A stretch of DNA of 45,452 nt from Bacteroidaceae bacterium (GCA_017558175.1 JAFYWH010000130.1:1-45452), one strand, 5' to 3'; positions 1 to 9,037 are shown, counted from the stretch's first letter. Made by a program: numbers and translations. Notes: generated from the sequence alone by a model not told the origin.

Positions 1-1410
1 ATCGAATCCTTCTACCTTTGCCCCGAAATAACTTTCCATATTCTTGCGTAGCGTAGAGGCTTGCTTCAAGTAATTGGATGCTCCGCTCTTTCCTAATTCC
101 TTACACAAGTAAGATGCGGAAAGCAAGGCATCGTAATACAAGGACGAAGTGCAGAGGTTGGCATCGCCCGATGGGAAACGGCCTTCCAATTCGTCGCTAT
201 CCGAGGCTACCACACCTTGTTCATTCAGTTGTCTACGGCAATATTCCAAGCACCATTCGATGAGTGGCCACAAGGTTTCTGCCTCTTGCTTGTTGCCTCT
301 GGCCAAGGCATAGCGGGTTGCTCCATAGGCTATCATGGCACCATCTCCTCTATCGCCTGCTCCGTTCCAGATGTCGATACCTTCGGCAATGATGGAACTT
401 GGGATAGGCTTCCACTCGTCGTTCATGAAACGGGCGAAGTGAAGGTAAGAGTTCAGTGCCGAGGCATTGCCATATTCATATCCCACGAACGGGAAGAACG
501 GGTTGATGTATTCGGCCTGGTCGTTTGCCCAGATAGCTGCATAGTACGACTCTCCACCAGGGCCATGCATTGGTCCGCCCTTGGTCTCGTAGATGCTCTC
601 GCAACCACGGATTTTCGAGAAGGCAAACATACGGTCGATGATAGGGTCGGGAGTTTCCAAAACCAACTTGCCCATGAGTTCATTCACCAAGGCTTCGCGT
701 TGGTTCTTCTCCTTTTGGACATCGATTTGAGGGGCCTTTTCGCCTTCCTTGTAAGCCAAGAGGGTAGCACCGAAGGTCAAGGTTTCGCCCGGTTGCAAGT
801 TGAAGTGTCCCCACTTGTCGGTACTTGTCTCGATACAGAACGAACCTGTTACACCCTTTTGAGGGTCAGTAAAGCTTTTTTGATTGACTTGTGGCAATTC
901 GATGGCCAATTCCTTCGTGCCGGTATTGATAATCTGATAGCTTTCCACCAAAGCCGGTTGCTCGGTAGACGGGAAGTATTCGCGGATGATTTTCCATTGT
1001 CCACGTCGGCCTTCGTCGTAGTTGCTTGTCACTCTCAGCATGCCTTTCAGTTGGATGCTTTCCACTTGTTCTGCGGTCAGGGCACGTCCGTTGATGCTTA
1101 CCATGTCGAGCACATCCCATCCATATCGGCGCATGAGGCTGGCGTGGGTATTGTTCGGAATGGTACGGAGCAAAGGCCAAACCATGCTCTTGTTCAATAC
1201 GAACTTACCGTTTTCCACTCCATAGCGGAGCACCACGGATACGCTCTTTCCGCTCATTTCGATGTGGTCGTGGTGATTGTCCGTTTGAGTAGGATTCCAA
1301 CTGATGTGTCCCTCGTTTTCGAGCGACCATCGGTGTGCTTGTTGGGCATAGAGACCCAATGGCATGAAGGCCATGCTCCCTGCTATAATGATTTTAGAAA
1401 GTGTTTTCAT
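1..1410 (-). CDS. Secreted six-hairpin glycosidase-like protein, partial (3' end outside window)
   Basis: An open frame of 470 codons runs from ATG at 1408-1410 off the left edge of the window, so the C-terminus is missing. Residues 1-23 form a signal peptide (MKTLSKIII..., ending LYAQQ), so the product is exported. About 220 residues of probable beta-sandwich follow, then a segment with KGGPMHGPGGESYY and IWANDQAEY (around residues 290-315), the type of motif found at the active site of (alpha/alpha)6 barrel glycosidases. I infer a carbohydrate-active enzyme but cannot assign a GH family or substrate. The start lies 15 bp after the GT2 stop, so both are probably cotranscribed. Confidence 0.75.
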   Translation of the reverse strand, partial: MKTLSKIIIAGSMAFMPLGLYAQQAHRWSLENEGHISWNPTQTDNHHDHIEMSGKSVSVVLRYGVENGKFVLNKSMVWPLLRTIPNNTHASLMRRYGWDVLDMVSINGRALTAEQVESIQLKGMLRVTSNYDEGRRGQWKIIREYFPSTEQPALVESYQIINTGTKELAIELPQVNQKSFTDPQKGVTGSFCIETSTDKWGHFNLQPGETLTFGATLLAYKEGEKAPQIDVQKEKNQREALVNELMGKLVLETPDPIIDRMFAFSKIRGCESIYETKGGPMHGPGGESYYAAIWANDQAEYINPFFPFVGYEYGNASALNSYLHFARFMNDEWKPIPSSIIAEGIDIWNGAGDRGDGAMIAYGATRYALARGNKQEAETLWPLIEWCLEYCRRQLNEQGVVASDSDELEGRFPSGDANLCTSSLYYDALLSASYLCKELGKSGASNYLKQASTLRKNMESYFGAKVEGFD

Positions 1411-1425
1411 AGTATCGTAGTCTTT

Positions 1426-2574
1426 TTATTTTCGCATAAATTCGTCTTTTCTCCGTAGCTTCTGTTGCATCTTGAAGCGGAAGTTCCAAAGAGGTTGCAT
1501 CCAGTCGAACAAGAGCAAGGTGGTGTAGAATTTTCTTCCTCCCAAGGTCGTGGATGTCTTGTGGAACACGATGATTTGCATCACATATCGGAGGAGCCAC
1601 AAGAGGATGGAGATACCCGCCATTATCCAGTCTTGAGTAAAGATGCCTGATGCAAGGCAAGCCATTACCATCGTCAGGAAAAGCAAGCGGGTGCAAGTCT
1701 CAAGTCCCATGAGGTAGCGTGCAAAGCCCTTGTAATATCGGCTGGTAGCCGTATAGCTCAGCTTCTCTTCGCGCCAGCTCTTCTTGTACAGAGGTGCACT
1801 GATTCGCATCACGCTTTCGGCACTCGTTTCTACTCGGGTGTTCTTTCCGTTGGCCACTTGGTTTATAAAGATGTCATCCTCTCCACGTTGGAGGTTCAAG
1901 TGCGAGGCAAATCCCTTCTGCTGGTAGAACAATTCCTTTCGATAAGCCATGTTTCGTCCGCATCCCATGTAAGGATGTCCGCCGATGGCCATGCCCAAGT
2001 ATCGCATGGAGTTCAGGAGCGTGTCGAAGGAAATCTTCCGGTTGAACCAGCCTTTGGCCTTTTCGTAGTTGCTATATCCCAATACGATGTCGGTATCCGA
2101 TGTAAAGTTTCGTGCCATCTTGCGAAGCCATTGGTTGCTCGTAGGGGCGCAATTCGGCTCGGTGAAGACCAACCATTCGTGGTGGCTCGCCTTGATGCCC
2201 ATGGTGATGCCTAGCTTCTTTCGACTGATGTATCGGGCAGAGTCGGGGATAAAGCTACGGTGCAGGTTGGGGTATTTCTCTTGGAGGAGCTTCAGTACAT
2301 CCTCGCAATTGTCGTCGGCCGATTTTTCGTAGATAACGATGACCTCGAAATTGGGATAGTCCTGTTCCAGAATGGCCGGTAGATTCTTATATAGCTCTGA
2401 ACCGGCTTCCTTGGCTACAAGGATTACCGAAAGGGGAGGAGTATCCGTTTCCGGCTTCTCTTTTTGGCTATGCACATAGAGGTTTCGGTACAATCCCAAG
2501 TGGTAGCAGGATTGTATAAAAAAAAGGATGCCGGCAGAGGCCGGCAAGTATGTATTGAGTAATGTCAAATCCAT
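1426..2574 (-). CDS. Membrane-associated family 2 glycosyltransferase
   Basis: This 382-residue protein has an N-terminal membrane segment (about residues 8-26), a GT-A nucleotide-sugar domain starting at PPLSVILVAK, and two hydrophobic stretches near the C-terminus (about 290-340). The acceptor-side motif RGEDDIFIN (about 232) matches the ED motif of GT2 enzymes. The usual DxD position reads TEPNCAP, an acidic/asparagine variant. Such enzymes transfer sugars on the cytoplasmic face of the membrane to lipid or polysaccharide acceptors; donor and acceptor cannot be told. It starts 6 bp after the lysA stop and precedes a glycosidase-like gene, but no capsule or LPS cluster surrounds it. Confidence 0.85.
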   Translation of the reverse strand: MDLTLLNTYLPASAGILFFIQSCYHLGLYRNLYVHSQKEKPETDTPPLSVILVAKEAGSELYKNLPAILEQDYPNFEVIVIYEKSADDNCEDVLKLLQEKYPNLHRSFIPDSARYISRKKLGITMGIKASHHEWLVFTEPNCAPTSNQWLRKMARNFTSDTDIVLGYSNYEKAKGWFNRKISFDTLLNSMRYLGMAIGGHPYMGCGRNMAYRKELFYQQKGFASHLNLQRGEDDIFINQVANGKNTRVETSAESVMRISAPLYKKSWREEKLSYTATSRYYKGFARYLMGLETCTRLLFLTMVMACLASGIFTQDWIMAGISILLWLLRYVMQIIVFHKTSTTLGGRKFYTTLLLFDWMQPLWNFRFKMQQKLRRKDEFMRK

Positions 2575-2580
2575 AATCCT

Positions 2581-3744
2581 TTATACTAATTCGTCAGAGG
2601 TATACCCCTTCGGCAATTCTCGGCAATTGTATCTCGATGCCATGATTTCGCCATAAGCACCGGCCGAACGGAGGGCAAACAAGTCGCCACGATGAGCCTT
2701 GTTCAAGTCTACCGCCTTCTGGAATACATCGCTCGATTCGCAGATAGGGCCTACCACATCGTAGGTTTCTTCTGCCTCGTCTGAAGTGATGTTTTCAATG
2801 CGATGGTATGCTTGATAAAGAGCCGGACGGATCAAGTCGGTCATACCTGCATCGAGGATGGCAAACTGCTTGTTCGTGCCTTGCTTCACATAAGTCACCT
2901 TGCTGATCAAGCTACCGCATTGGCCTACCACGGCACGACCCAATTCGAAGTGAAGTTGTTGGCCCGGTTGCAGGTGAAGGAACTTGTGGTAAGTAGCAAA
3001 GTAATCGGCAAAGTTAGGAATAGGCAAGTGGTTCGGGTGACCGTAGTCGATGCCCAATCCGCCACCCACATTGATGTGTTCGCAGATGATATGGTGCTTA
3101 GCCAACTTTTCCTGAAGCTCGTTCACACGATTGCAGAGTGCAACAAAGTCGTCCATCTCCAAGATTTGCGAACCGATGTGGAAATGCAAACCGATGAACT
3201 TCACGTTGTTCATCTGCTGGGCCATTTCAATCACGGTGTCCATGTCTTCCATGCTGATGCCGAACTTGTTTTCAGCCAAGCCGGTGGTGATATTGGCATG
3301 GGTATGAGCACCTACATTCGGATTGATACGGAAAGCCACCTTGGCTACCTTGCCCTTGGCTTCTGCCAATTCGTTGATGACTTCCAGTTCTGGCACCGAT
3401 TCCACGTTGAAGCAGAAGATGTCATGGTCAAGGCTATAGTTGATTTCCTTGTCGGTCTTGCCTACACCGGCGTATACAATCTTGTCGTTCGGGAAACCTG
3501 CCTCAACAGCTGCACGTACTTCGCCCCCGCTTACGCAATCTGCACCGAGTCCGCTTTCACGGATGATGCCGAGTACCTTCGGGTTGGCATTGGCCTTTAC
3601 GGCATAGTGCACGTGGTAGTTCTCGTACTTGCCGGCTTCCTTCTTGATGGTTTCGAGAGTATCCCGAAGCACCTTTGTATCGTAATAATAGAAAGGTGTT
3701 TCGAGTTCTCTGAATTTTTCTATGGGGAATGTTCCTTTAATCAT
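2581..3744 (-). CDS. lysA: Diaminopimelate decarboxylase
   Basis: LysA removes CO2 from meso-diaminopimelate to give L-lysine, the last step of lysine synthesis, using PLP. The 387-residue product has the fold-type III lysine in YAVKANANP (Lys50), HFHIGSQ, the glycine-rich phosphate-binding NVGGGLGIDYG, and the catalytic GPICESSD near residue 335. Length is slightly below the usual 400-420. It follows lysC by 8 bp and precedes the GT2 gene by 6 bp, so first and last enzymes of the aspartate-lysine pathway are co-expressed. Confidence 0.96.
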   Translation of the reverse strand: MIKGTFPIEKFRELETPFYYYDTKVLRDTLETIKKEAGKYENYHVHYAVKANANPKVLGIIRESGLGADCVSGGEVRAAVEAGFPNDKIVYAGVGKTDKEINYSLDHDIFCFNVESVPELEVINELAEAKGKVAKVAFRINPNVGAHTHANITTGLAENKFGISMEDMDTVIEMAQQMNNVKFIGLHFHIGSQILEMDDFVALCNRVNELQEKLAKHHIICEHINVGGGLGIDYGHPNHLPIPNFADYFATYHKFLHLQPGQQLHFELGRAVVGQCGSLISKVTYVKQGTNKQFAILDAGMTDLIRPALYQAYHRIENITSDEAEETYDVVGPICESSDVFQKAVDLNKAHRGDLFALRSAGAYGEIMASRYNCRELPKGYTSDELV

Positions 3745-3752
3745 ATCCTCAA

Positions 3753-5069
3753 TTAGTTATTGAACAAATGGTCGCTCAACGATTGCAATGCACGCTTCTT
3801 GTCTTCCTTGCTTACGAGGAATGAGATGTTGTAATCGCTACCGCCGAATGAAATCATACGTACAGGGATTTCGCGCATCGCATCGAGAGCCTTCGCTTCA
3901 AAGCCTACGTTTTCCCAACGCAAGTCGCCCACCACGCAGATGATACACATGTCGTGGTCAACGTTCACAATACCGTATTTCTTCAAGTCGTTCACGATTT
4001 CGTTCAAGTGCTTGGTATCGTCGATAGATACAGATACACCGACCTCAGATGTACAGATCATGTCGATAGATGTCTGATAGCTTTCGAAGATTTCGAATAC
4101 CTTACGCAAGAAACCGTAGGCCAACAACATTCGGCCAGACTTGATCTGGATTGCGGTAATGTTGTCCTTAGCTGCTACTGCCTTGATCTTGCCCAATTCG
4201 GTGTCGTTCGAAATCAAGGTACCAGGTGCGGTTGGCTCCATGGTGTTGAGCAAGCGTACCGGGATGTTGGCAAACTTGGCCGGCTGGATACATGTAGGGT
4301 GAAGGATCTTCGCACCGAAGTAAGCCAACTCGGCTGCTTCTTCGAAGTGGAGCTGACGAACCGGAGCGGTCTTGTCCACGATGCGAGGGTCGTTGTTATG
4401 AATACCGTCGATGTCTGTCCAGATTTGGATTTCGGATGCGTTTACGGCTGCACCGATGAGCGATGCACTATAATCGCTACCACCACGTTGCAAGTTGTCT
4501 ACCTCGCCACATTCGTTGCGGCAGATGTAACCTTGAGTGATGTAGAGGTCAGCATCCGCATGCTTTTCAAGTTGTGCTGCAATCTTGGTCTTGATGTATT
4601 TAGTGTCCGGCTCGCCATTCTTGTCGGTACGCATGAATTCGAGTGCCGGGAGCAATACCACGTTTACACCCTGTTCCTTCAAGTAGTTGGTAACCATGTT
4701 GGTCGACATCAATTCGCCCTGAGCCAAGATTACCTTTTCTTCGAACAAAGTGAAGATATCCTTTGTGAATGTACGGATACCGTTGAAAATATCTTTGATG
4801 ATAGCCCAAGTCTTCTGCTTGTACTCTTCAGTAGAATAAAGTTCTTCTACGTGCTGTTTGTACTTTCTTTCCAACTTGTTGATGACTTCGTTGGCACCTT
4901 CCGGATTGTTCTTGTGCAAGTAATCCGAGATTTCTACCAATGAGTTGGTTGTACCGGACATAGCCGATAATACTACAATCTTCTTTTCCCCGTCGTTAAT
5001 CAATTGGGCTACTCCCTTCATGCGCTCTGGTGAGCCAACTGAAGTTCCACCAAACTTTAAAACTTTCAT
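3753..5069 (-). CDS. lysC: Aspartate kinase (monofunctional)
   Basis: LysC phosphorylates L-aspartate, the committed step towards lysine, diaminopimelate, threonine and methionine. The 438-residue protein begins MKVLKFGGTSVGS, the amino-acid kinase signature, has the LQRGGSDYSA substrate motif near residue 195, and ends in a paired ACT region (about 300-438) that normally senses lysine or threonine. There is no homoserine dehydrogenase fused to it. It has its own Bacteroidetes-type promoter just upstream (5117-5124) and is followed at 8 bp by lysA, suggesting a dedicated lysine operon. No lysine riboswitch fits in the short leader. Confidence 0.96.
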   Translation of the reverse strand: MKVLKFGGTSVGSPERMKGVAQLINDGEKKIVVLSAMSGTTNSLVEISDYLHKNNPEGANEVINKLERKYKQHVEELYSTEEYKQKTWAIIKDIFNGIRTFTKDIFTLFEEKVILAQGELMSTNMVTNYLKEQGVNVVLLPALEFMRTDKNGEPDTKYIKTKIAAQLEKHADADLYITQGYICRNECGEVDNLQRGGSDYSASLIGAAVNASEIQIWTDIDGIHNNDPRIVDKTAPVRQLHFEEAAELAYFGAKILHPTCIQPAKFANIPVRLLNTMEPTAPGTLISNDTELGKIKAVAAKDNITAIQIKSGRMLLAYGFLRKVFEIFESYQTSIDMICTSEVGVSVSIDDTKHLNEIVNDLKKYGIVNVDHDMCIICVVGDLRWENVGFEAKALDAMREIPVRMISFGGSDYNISFLVSKEDKKRALQSLSDHLFNN

Positions 5070-5116
5070 ATTCTCTCTTGATATTTTAATTGTTCTTTTT
5101 CTTAATTTTTAGTTCG

Positions 5117-5124
5117 CAAATATA
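5117..5124 (-). promoter_or_regulatory. Promoter -7 box for lysC
   Basis: On the minus strand this reads TATATTTG, an exact match to the Bacteroidetes TAnnTTTG element, 47 bases before the lysC ATG. No clear -33 TTTG is visible. It lies in the 70-bp gap after ftsE, so lysC-lysA can be expressed apart from the his genes. Confidence 0.6.
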
Positions 5125-5139
5125 AAAAGAAACTTGCAT

Positions 5140-5847
5140 TTATTCGGCATTCTGTTTCGAAAAGTTTTCAAATTGTGCCGTAGCTTCTTCTATGTGATGA
5201 TTATCGAACCGATATACTTTGCCCGGATATTCGGCCAATGTGTTTAGGTTGTGGGTAATCATCAGCACGGCCGAGCCTTGTGCGCTGATTTCTTTCAATA
5301 GCTCTACGATGCGACGTCCGGTTTCCACATCCAGATTGCCCGTTGGCTCGTCGGCCAAGATCAGTTCGGGCTTGTTTAGGATGGCACGGGCTATCACGAT
5401 GCGTTGTTGCTCGCCTCCCGAAAGTTCGTTCGGCATCTTGTAACCCTTTCCGTTCATGCCTACCTGCTCCAGCACTTCCTCGATGCGGGTGTGGATGTCG
5501 AGCTTGTTCTTCCATCCGGTGGCACGGAGCACGAACTCCAAGTTGGCGTGTATGGTACGGTCGGTCAGCAACTGGAAGTCCTGGAAAACGATGCCCAAGC
5601 GTCGGCGCAATTCGGGGATGTTCTTCTGCTTGATGGTGCAGAGGTTGTATCCCATTACTTCGGCCTCGCCCGAGTGTATCTCCAGCTCTCCGTAAATAGT
5701 TTTCAAGAACGATGTCTTGCCCGAGCCTACCTTACCAATGAGGTAGACGAACTCGCCTTTGTGAAGCTCGAAGTTGATGTCGTTCAAAATCTCCAAACCT
5801 TGTTGGCAGATGCTGACGTTCTGGTATCGGATAATCGGTTCGCTCAT
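5140..5847 (-). CDS. ftsE: FtsE-like ABC transporter ATP-binding protein
   Basis: A single ABC ATPase domain of 235 residues. Visible are Walker A GKVGSGKT (about 38-45), Q-loop VFQDFQ, signature LSGGEQQR, Walker [13 protein letters not shown] and the switch histidine in MITHN. The TGNLD ending and overall length place it in the FtsE/LolD/MacB branch, which powers mechanotransmission rather than import. FtsE with FtsX activates cell-wall hydrolases at the septum. No ftsX or other permease is beside it; it sits 10 bp after hisIE, apparently as the last gene of the his directon. FtsE is the best guess; a LolD-like role cannot be excluded. Confidence 0.8.
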   Translation of the reverse strand: MSEPIIRYQNVSICQQGLEILNDINFELHKGEFVYLIGKVGSGKTSFLKTIYGELEIHSGEAEVMGYNLCTIKQKNIPELRRRLGIVFQDFQLLTDRTIHANLEFVLRATGWKNKLDIHTRIEEVLEQVGMNGKGYKMPNELSGGEQQRIVIARAILNKPELILADEPTGNLDVETGRRIVELLKEISAQGSAVLMITHNLNTLAEYPGKVYRFDNHHIEEATAQFENFSKQNAE

Positions 5848-5857
5848 AAAGTCTGTA

Positions 5858-6469
5858 TTAATGTCTTTTCCAAGTTGAACTGTGGCGTTCCTTCAATTCT
5901 CTTGCCAGGTCTTCAATGCGGTAACCCTTCGAGGTGAGGAGCACGATGAGGTGATAAATGAGGTCGGCACTTTCGTAAATGAGTCGGTCGTCCGTTCCGT
6001 TGCATGCCTCGATTACGGCTTCCACGGCTTCTTCGCCCACCTTTTGGGCCATCTTGTTCACACCGCTCTGGAAGAGGCTGGTGGTGTACGAGCCTTCCGG
6101 CATTTCCTGATGGCGCTTGTCGATGAAGTCTTGAAGCACCTTGAGGAACATGATGTCTTGCGAGTTCTTGTCGCCCCAGCAAGTGTCTGCACCGGTGTGG
6201 CACACAGGTCCTACCGGCTCTGCCTGGATGAGCAATGTATCGTTGTCACAATCGGCCTTGATGTCCACCACGTTGAGGAAGTTTCCGCTCTCTTCGCCCT
6301 TGGTCCAAAGTCTGTTCTTGGTACGGCTGAAGAAAGTCACCTTTCCGGTTTCCACGGTTTTCTGATAAGCTTCCTCGTTCATGAAGCCCAACATCAATAC
6401 CTTTTGTGTATAGTTGTCTTGGATGATGGCAGGAATCAATCCGCCCATCTTTTCAAAGTCTAAATTCAT
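5858..6469 (-). CDS. hisI: Bifunctional phosphoribosyl-AMP cyclohydrolase / phosphoribosyl-ATP pyrophosphatase
   Basis: HisIE carries out the second and third steps of histidine synthesis. The N-terminal cyclohydrolase (residues 1 to about 105) shows the metal-binding DCDNDTLL and the cysteines in GPVCHTGADTCW. The C-terminal pyrophosphatase domain (about 112-203) has the acidic helices VGEEAVEAVIEA and ESADLIYHLIVLL. Total length of 203 fits the fused enzyme. It follows hisF across an 80-bp spacer made of three tandem 22-bp repeats. Confidence 0.96.
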   Translation of the reverse strand: MNLDFEKMGGLIPAIIQDNYTQKVLMLGFMNEEAYQKTVETGKVTFFSRTKNRLWTKGEESGNFLNVVDIKADCDNDTLLIQAEPVGPVCHTGADTCWGDKNSQDIMFLKVLQDFIDKRHQEMPEGSYTTSLFQSGVNKMAQKVGEEAVEAVIEACNGTDDRLIYESADLIYHLIVLLTSKGYRIEDLARELKERHSSTWKRH

Positions 6470-6477
6470 TGTATGTA

Positions 6478-6543
6478 AAATGTCTAATCGTTTTCAATCA
6501 AATGTCTAAGCGTTTTGTCTGAAACGCCCATACGTTTTTATAA
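6478..6543. repeat. Three tandem 22-bp palindromic units (copy 1)
   Basis: The spacer between hisF and hisIE is three head-to-tail 22-base units: 6478-6499, 6500-6521 and 6522-6543. Each has a 16-base core close to AAACGCCTAAGCGTTT, which is nearly self-complementary, plus a variable 6-base tail. Related units occur at 30083-30148. Confidence 0.8.
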
Positions 6544-6549
6544 AAGGCG

Positions 6550-7305
6550 TTAGCGACGCACGTTGATGCCTTGTTCGCTAAGATACAGCTTCAGTTCGGG
6601 TATCTTGATTTCTCCGAAGTGGAACACGCTTGCGGCCAAGGCTGCATCGGCCTTACCCTCGATGAAGGTGTCGCGGAAGTGCTCCATGGCACCGGCTCCG
6701 CCCGAAGCTATGACCGGGATGCTGAGGCTATCCGATAGGGTAGCGAGGGCATTGTTGGCATAGCCTGTCTTCACGCCATCGTGATCCATGCTGGTGAAGA
6801 GGATTTCGCCCGCACCGCGTTCGTTGGCTTCCTTTGCCCAGTTGAAGAGGTACTTGTCCGTCTCCACTCGTCCGCCATTCAGGTAGCATTTCCAACCTTG
6901 TGGAGTCTGCTTGGCATCGATGGCCACCACGCATACTTGTGCACCGAAGTGCTTGGCTATCTCGTCGATGAGCTGAGGGTTCTTGATGGCTGCCGAGTTG
7001 ATGGATACCTTATCGGCACCGGCACTCAGCAATCGGTCCACATCCTTCAGTTCGTGGATGCCTCCTCCTACGGTGAAGGGGATGCTGATATTAGCTGCTA
7101 CGCGCTTCACCAAGTCGGTGAATGTCTTCCGACCTTCGTGGCTGGCGGTGATGTCGAGGAAAACCAGTTCGTCGGCTCCCTGCTCGCTATACGTACGACC
7201 GAGTTCCACTGGGTCGCCCGCTTGGCGCAGGTTCACGAAGTTGGTTCCTTTTACGGTTTGCCCGTCCTTGATGTCGAGGCAAGGTATGATTCTTTTTGCT
7301 AACAT
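6550..7305 (-). CDS. hisF: Imidazole glycerol phosphate synthase, cyclase subunit
   Basis: HisF takes ammonia from HisH and converts PRFAR to imidazole glycerol phosphate and AICAR. The 251-residue (beta/alpha)8 barrel begins [15 protein letters not shown], with catalytic Asp11, and has phosphate loops FTVGGGI and [13 protein letters not shown]. The second catalytic acid is in VVAIDAK (about residue 130). It starts 6 bp after the hisA stop. HisH, its glutaminase partner, is two genes upstream. Confidence 0.97.
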   Translation of the reverse strand: MLAKRIIPCLDIKDGQTVKGTNFVNLRQAGDPVELGRTYSEQGADELVFLDITASHEGRKTFTDLVKRVAANISIPFTVGGGIHELKDVDRLLSAGADKVSINSAAIKNPQLIDEIAKHFGAQVCVVAIDAKQTPQGWKCYLNGGRVETDKYLFNWAKEANERGAGEILFTSMDHDGVKTGYANNALATLSDSLSIPVIASGGAGAMEHFRDTFIEGKADAALAASVFHFGEIKIPELKLYLSEQGINVRR

Positions 7306-7311
7306 AATTCT

Positions 7312-8031
7312 TTACATAAATCGTTTCAGGTCCTTCATCGCGATGCGTCCTTCGTACAAGGCTTTGCCGAATACTACGGCCGGTATGCCCGCTTCCTCGA
7401 GTCGGATGATATCATCCAAACCACTTACGCCTCCGCTGGCTATGAGGTGCATCTGCGGGAATCGTTGCATCACTTGTCGGTAGAGCTCGATGGACGGGCC
7501 TTGCAACATGCCGTCGCGACTGATGTCCGTACAGAGCACCTTGTTCACTCCCTCTTGCGTATAGTCGGCGAGGAAAGGCATCAGTTCCTGCTGGCTTTCT
7601 TCCTTCCATCCGCTCACGGAGATGCGGTTGTCCTTCACATCGGCTCCCAAGATGATTTTTTCTGCTCCGTACTCGTTCAGCCATTTCTTGAAAAGCTCCG
7701 GTTTCTTTACGGCCACGCTTCCGAGGGTTACCATCTGCGCCCCGTTCTCGAAGGCTATCACCAGGTCTTCGTCGGTCTTGATGCCTCCACCGAAGTCGAT
7801 GACGAGCGAAGTGTGTCCGGCTATGGCATCGAGCACCTTGTAGTTCACCACGTGGCTTGACTTGGCTCCATCCAAATCGACCACATGCAAGCGACGGATG
7901 CCGTTTGCCTCGAATTCCTTGGCCACTTCCAACGGGTTTTCGTTGTAGACCTTCTTTGTATCATAATCGCCTTGCGACAATCGTACGCACTTTCCGTCGA
8001 TGATGTCGATGGCTGGAATCAGTTCAATCAT
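7312..8031 (-). CDS. hisA: ProFAR isomerase
   Basis: HisA isomerises ProFAR to PRFAR, an Amadori rearrangement that feeds HisF/HisH. The 239-residue barrel begins [23 protein letters not shown] with catalytic Asp9. The second half carries [13 protein letters not shown], which includes the second catalytic aspartate, and the phosphate loop [12 protein letters not shown]. It is the middle gene of hisH-hisA-hisF-hisIE, 24 bp after hisH and 6 bp before hisF. Confidence 0.97.
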   Translation of the reverse strand: MIELIPAIDIIDGKCVRLSQGDYDTKKVYNENPLEVAKEFEANGIRRLHVVDLDGAKSSHVVNYKVLDAIAGHTSLVIDFGGGIKTDEDLVIAFENGAQMVTLGSVAVKKPELFKKWLNEYGAEKIILGADVKDNRISVSGWKEESQQELMPFLADYTQEGVNKVLCTDISRDGMLQGPSIELYRQVMQRFPQMHLIASGGVSGLDDIIRLEEAGIPAVVFGKALYEGRIAMKDLKRFM

Positions 8032-8055
8032 CTTTCTTCTCCTTTATATTATATA

Positions 8056-8646
8056 TTATAGCTCGATGAAGTTTCGTAAAATGCGTTCGCCCACCACACC
8101 GCTCTTTTCCGGATGGAACTGGGTGGCATAGAAGTTGTCCTTGTGCAGGGCCGAACTGTAGGGGAGGATGTAGTCCGTGGTTGCGGCGGTAAACTCGTTC
8201 TTCGGCACATAGAAGCTATGTACGAAGTATACGAATTCCTCCTTGTCGAAACCCTTGAACAGGGCGCTGTTCGTATCGGTTATCGTATTCCATCCCATGT
8301 GTGGCACCTTGTCTTCGTGACGGGTAGGCTGGAACTTCTTCACATCAATGTCGAAGATGCCCAAGCAATCTGCGTTTCCCTCTTCCGAGTGACGGCACAT
8401 GAGTTGCATGCCCAAGCAGATACCCAATACCGGTTGCTTCAAATCCTTTATTAAAGCGTCCAACTTCTGTTCGCGAAGGAAGTTCATGGTTGTCTCGGCT
8501 TCGCCCACACCGGGGAAGATAACCTTGTCGGCTTTCATCAGCATTTCCTTGTCCGAAGTGATGATGGCTTCCACTCCCAATCGCTTCAAGGCATAATCCA
8601 CCGAGTAGATATTGCCCGCATTATATTTTACGATAGCTATATTCAT
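8056..8646 (-). CDS. hisH: Imidazole glycerol phosphate synthase, glutaminase subunit
   Basis: HisH hydrolyses glutamine and passes ammonia to HisF. The class I amidotransferase triad is visible: Cys77 in GICLGMQ, His178 and Glu180 in QFHPEKS. I start it at the ATG at 8644-8646 (MNIAIVKYNAGN), giving 196 residues, the normal size. A longer open frame reaches 8895, but its extra 83 codons match nothing in HisH and cross the promoter at 8667-8674. It is the first gene of the his directon seen here. Confidence 0.96.
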   Translation of the reverse strand: MNIAIVKYNAGNIYSVDYALKRLGVEAIITSDKEMLMKADKVIFPGVGEAETTMNFLREQKLDALIKDLKQPVLGICLGMQLMCRHSEEGNADCLGIFDIDVKKFQPTRHEDKVPHMGWNTITDTNSALFKGFDKEEFVYFVHSFYVPKNEFTAATTDYILPYSSALHKDNFYATQFHPEKSGVVGERILRNFIEL

Positions 8647-8666
8647 CAGTTTTTTCTTTGAGTGCG

Positions 8667-8674
8667 CAAAAATA
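8667..8674 (-). promoter_or_regulatory. Promoter -7 box for hisH operon
   Basis: The minus strand reads TATTTTTG, matching TAnnTTTG, 20 bases before the chosen hisH start. It supports that start over the longer frame. The remaining part of 8675-8832 holds no gene I can recognise. Confidence 0.5.
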
Positions 8675-8832
8675 ACGAAATATTGCAGATGAAGCACATT
8701 TTCTTGCAAGAAGTTTCGAAAAAAGATGCACTTTGTAACAAAGTAGAATGGTTTTGGCGTATTTTTGTGGTATCTTATGTAAAGATTCGGGAGCGGTGGA
8801 ATAACTTTTTTGAAATTTTTTCTCCAAAACGC

Positions 8833-8862
8833 TTGCAGATTCAAAAAATAGTCGTACCTTTG
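8833..8862 (+). promoter_or_regulatory. Promoter for tRNA-Asp/tRNA-Lys
   Basis: TTG at 8833-8835 and TACCTTTG at 8855-8862 are separated by 19 bases, a good match to the Bacteroidetes -33/-7 pair. The tRNA-Asp gene begins 34 bases downstream. Confidence 0.65.
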
Positions 8863-8896
8863 CACTCGCAATCGAGAACGAAAGCAATCAAACAAT

Positions 8897-8970
8897 GGTG
8901 TGGTAGTTCAGTTGGTTAGAATACCTGCCTGTCACGCAGGGGGTCGCGGGTTCGAGTCCCGTCCATACCG
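8897..8970 (+). tRNA. tRNA-Asp (GTC)
   Basis: The acceptor arms GGTGTGG and CCATACC pair over 7 bases with one G-U. The anticodon stem CCTGC/GCAGG holds loop CTGTCAC, giving anticodon GTC. The T-arm contains GGTTCGAGTCC. Discriminator base is G, as expected for Asp; CCA is not encoded. The gene is 74 bases long. Confidence 0.95.
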
Positions 8971-8973
8971 CAG

Positions 8974-8997
8974 AAGCCTTGGAGAGATTCAAGGCTT
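8974..8997 (+). terminator. Hairpin between the two tRNAs
   Basis: AAGCCTTG (8974-8981) pairs with CAAGGCTT (8990-8997) and is followed by a short T-rich run. It may be a weak terminator or an RNA processing structure, since tRNA-Lys follows without an obvious promoter. Confidence 0.45.
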
Positions 8998-9037
8998 TTA
9001 TTAAAAAGCTCTTTCGAAAGAAAGGCACCTAAGGTTT

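Noticed and set aside
217..1458. A 413-codon plus-strand frame at the window start
   Set aside because: The minus strand codes for a glycosidase-like protein with signal peptide over the same bases; the plus frame has no recognisable domain.
5070..5139. Lysine riboswitch before lysC
   Set aside because: The space is only 70 bases, and the -7 box leaves a leader of under 50 bases, too short for the aptamer.
6478..6543. CRISPR array suggested by three evenly spaced repeats (also 30083-30148)
   Set aside because: The units are head-to-tail 22-mers with only about 6 variable bases, no spacers of CRISPR length and no cas genes.
8647..8895. An 83-codon N-terminal extension of hisH
   Set aside because: HisH is complete from 8646, the extension matches nothing, and a -7 box lies between.
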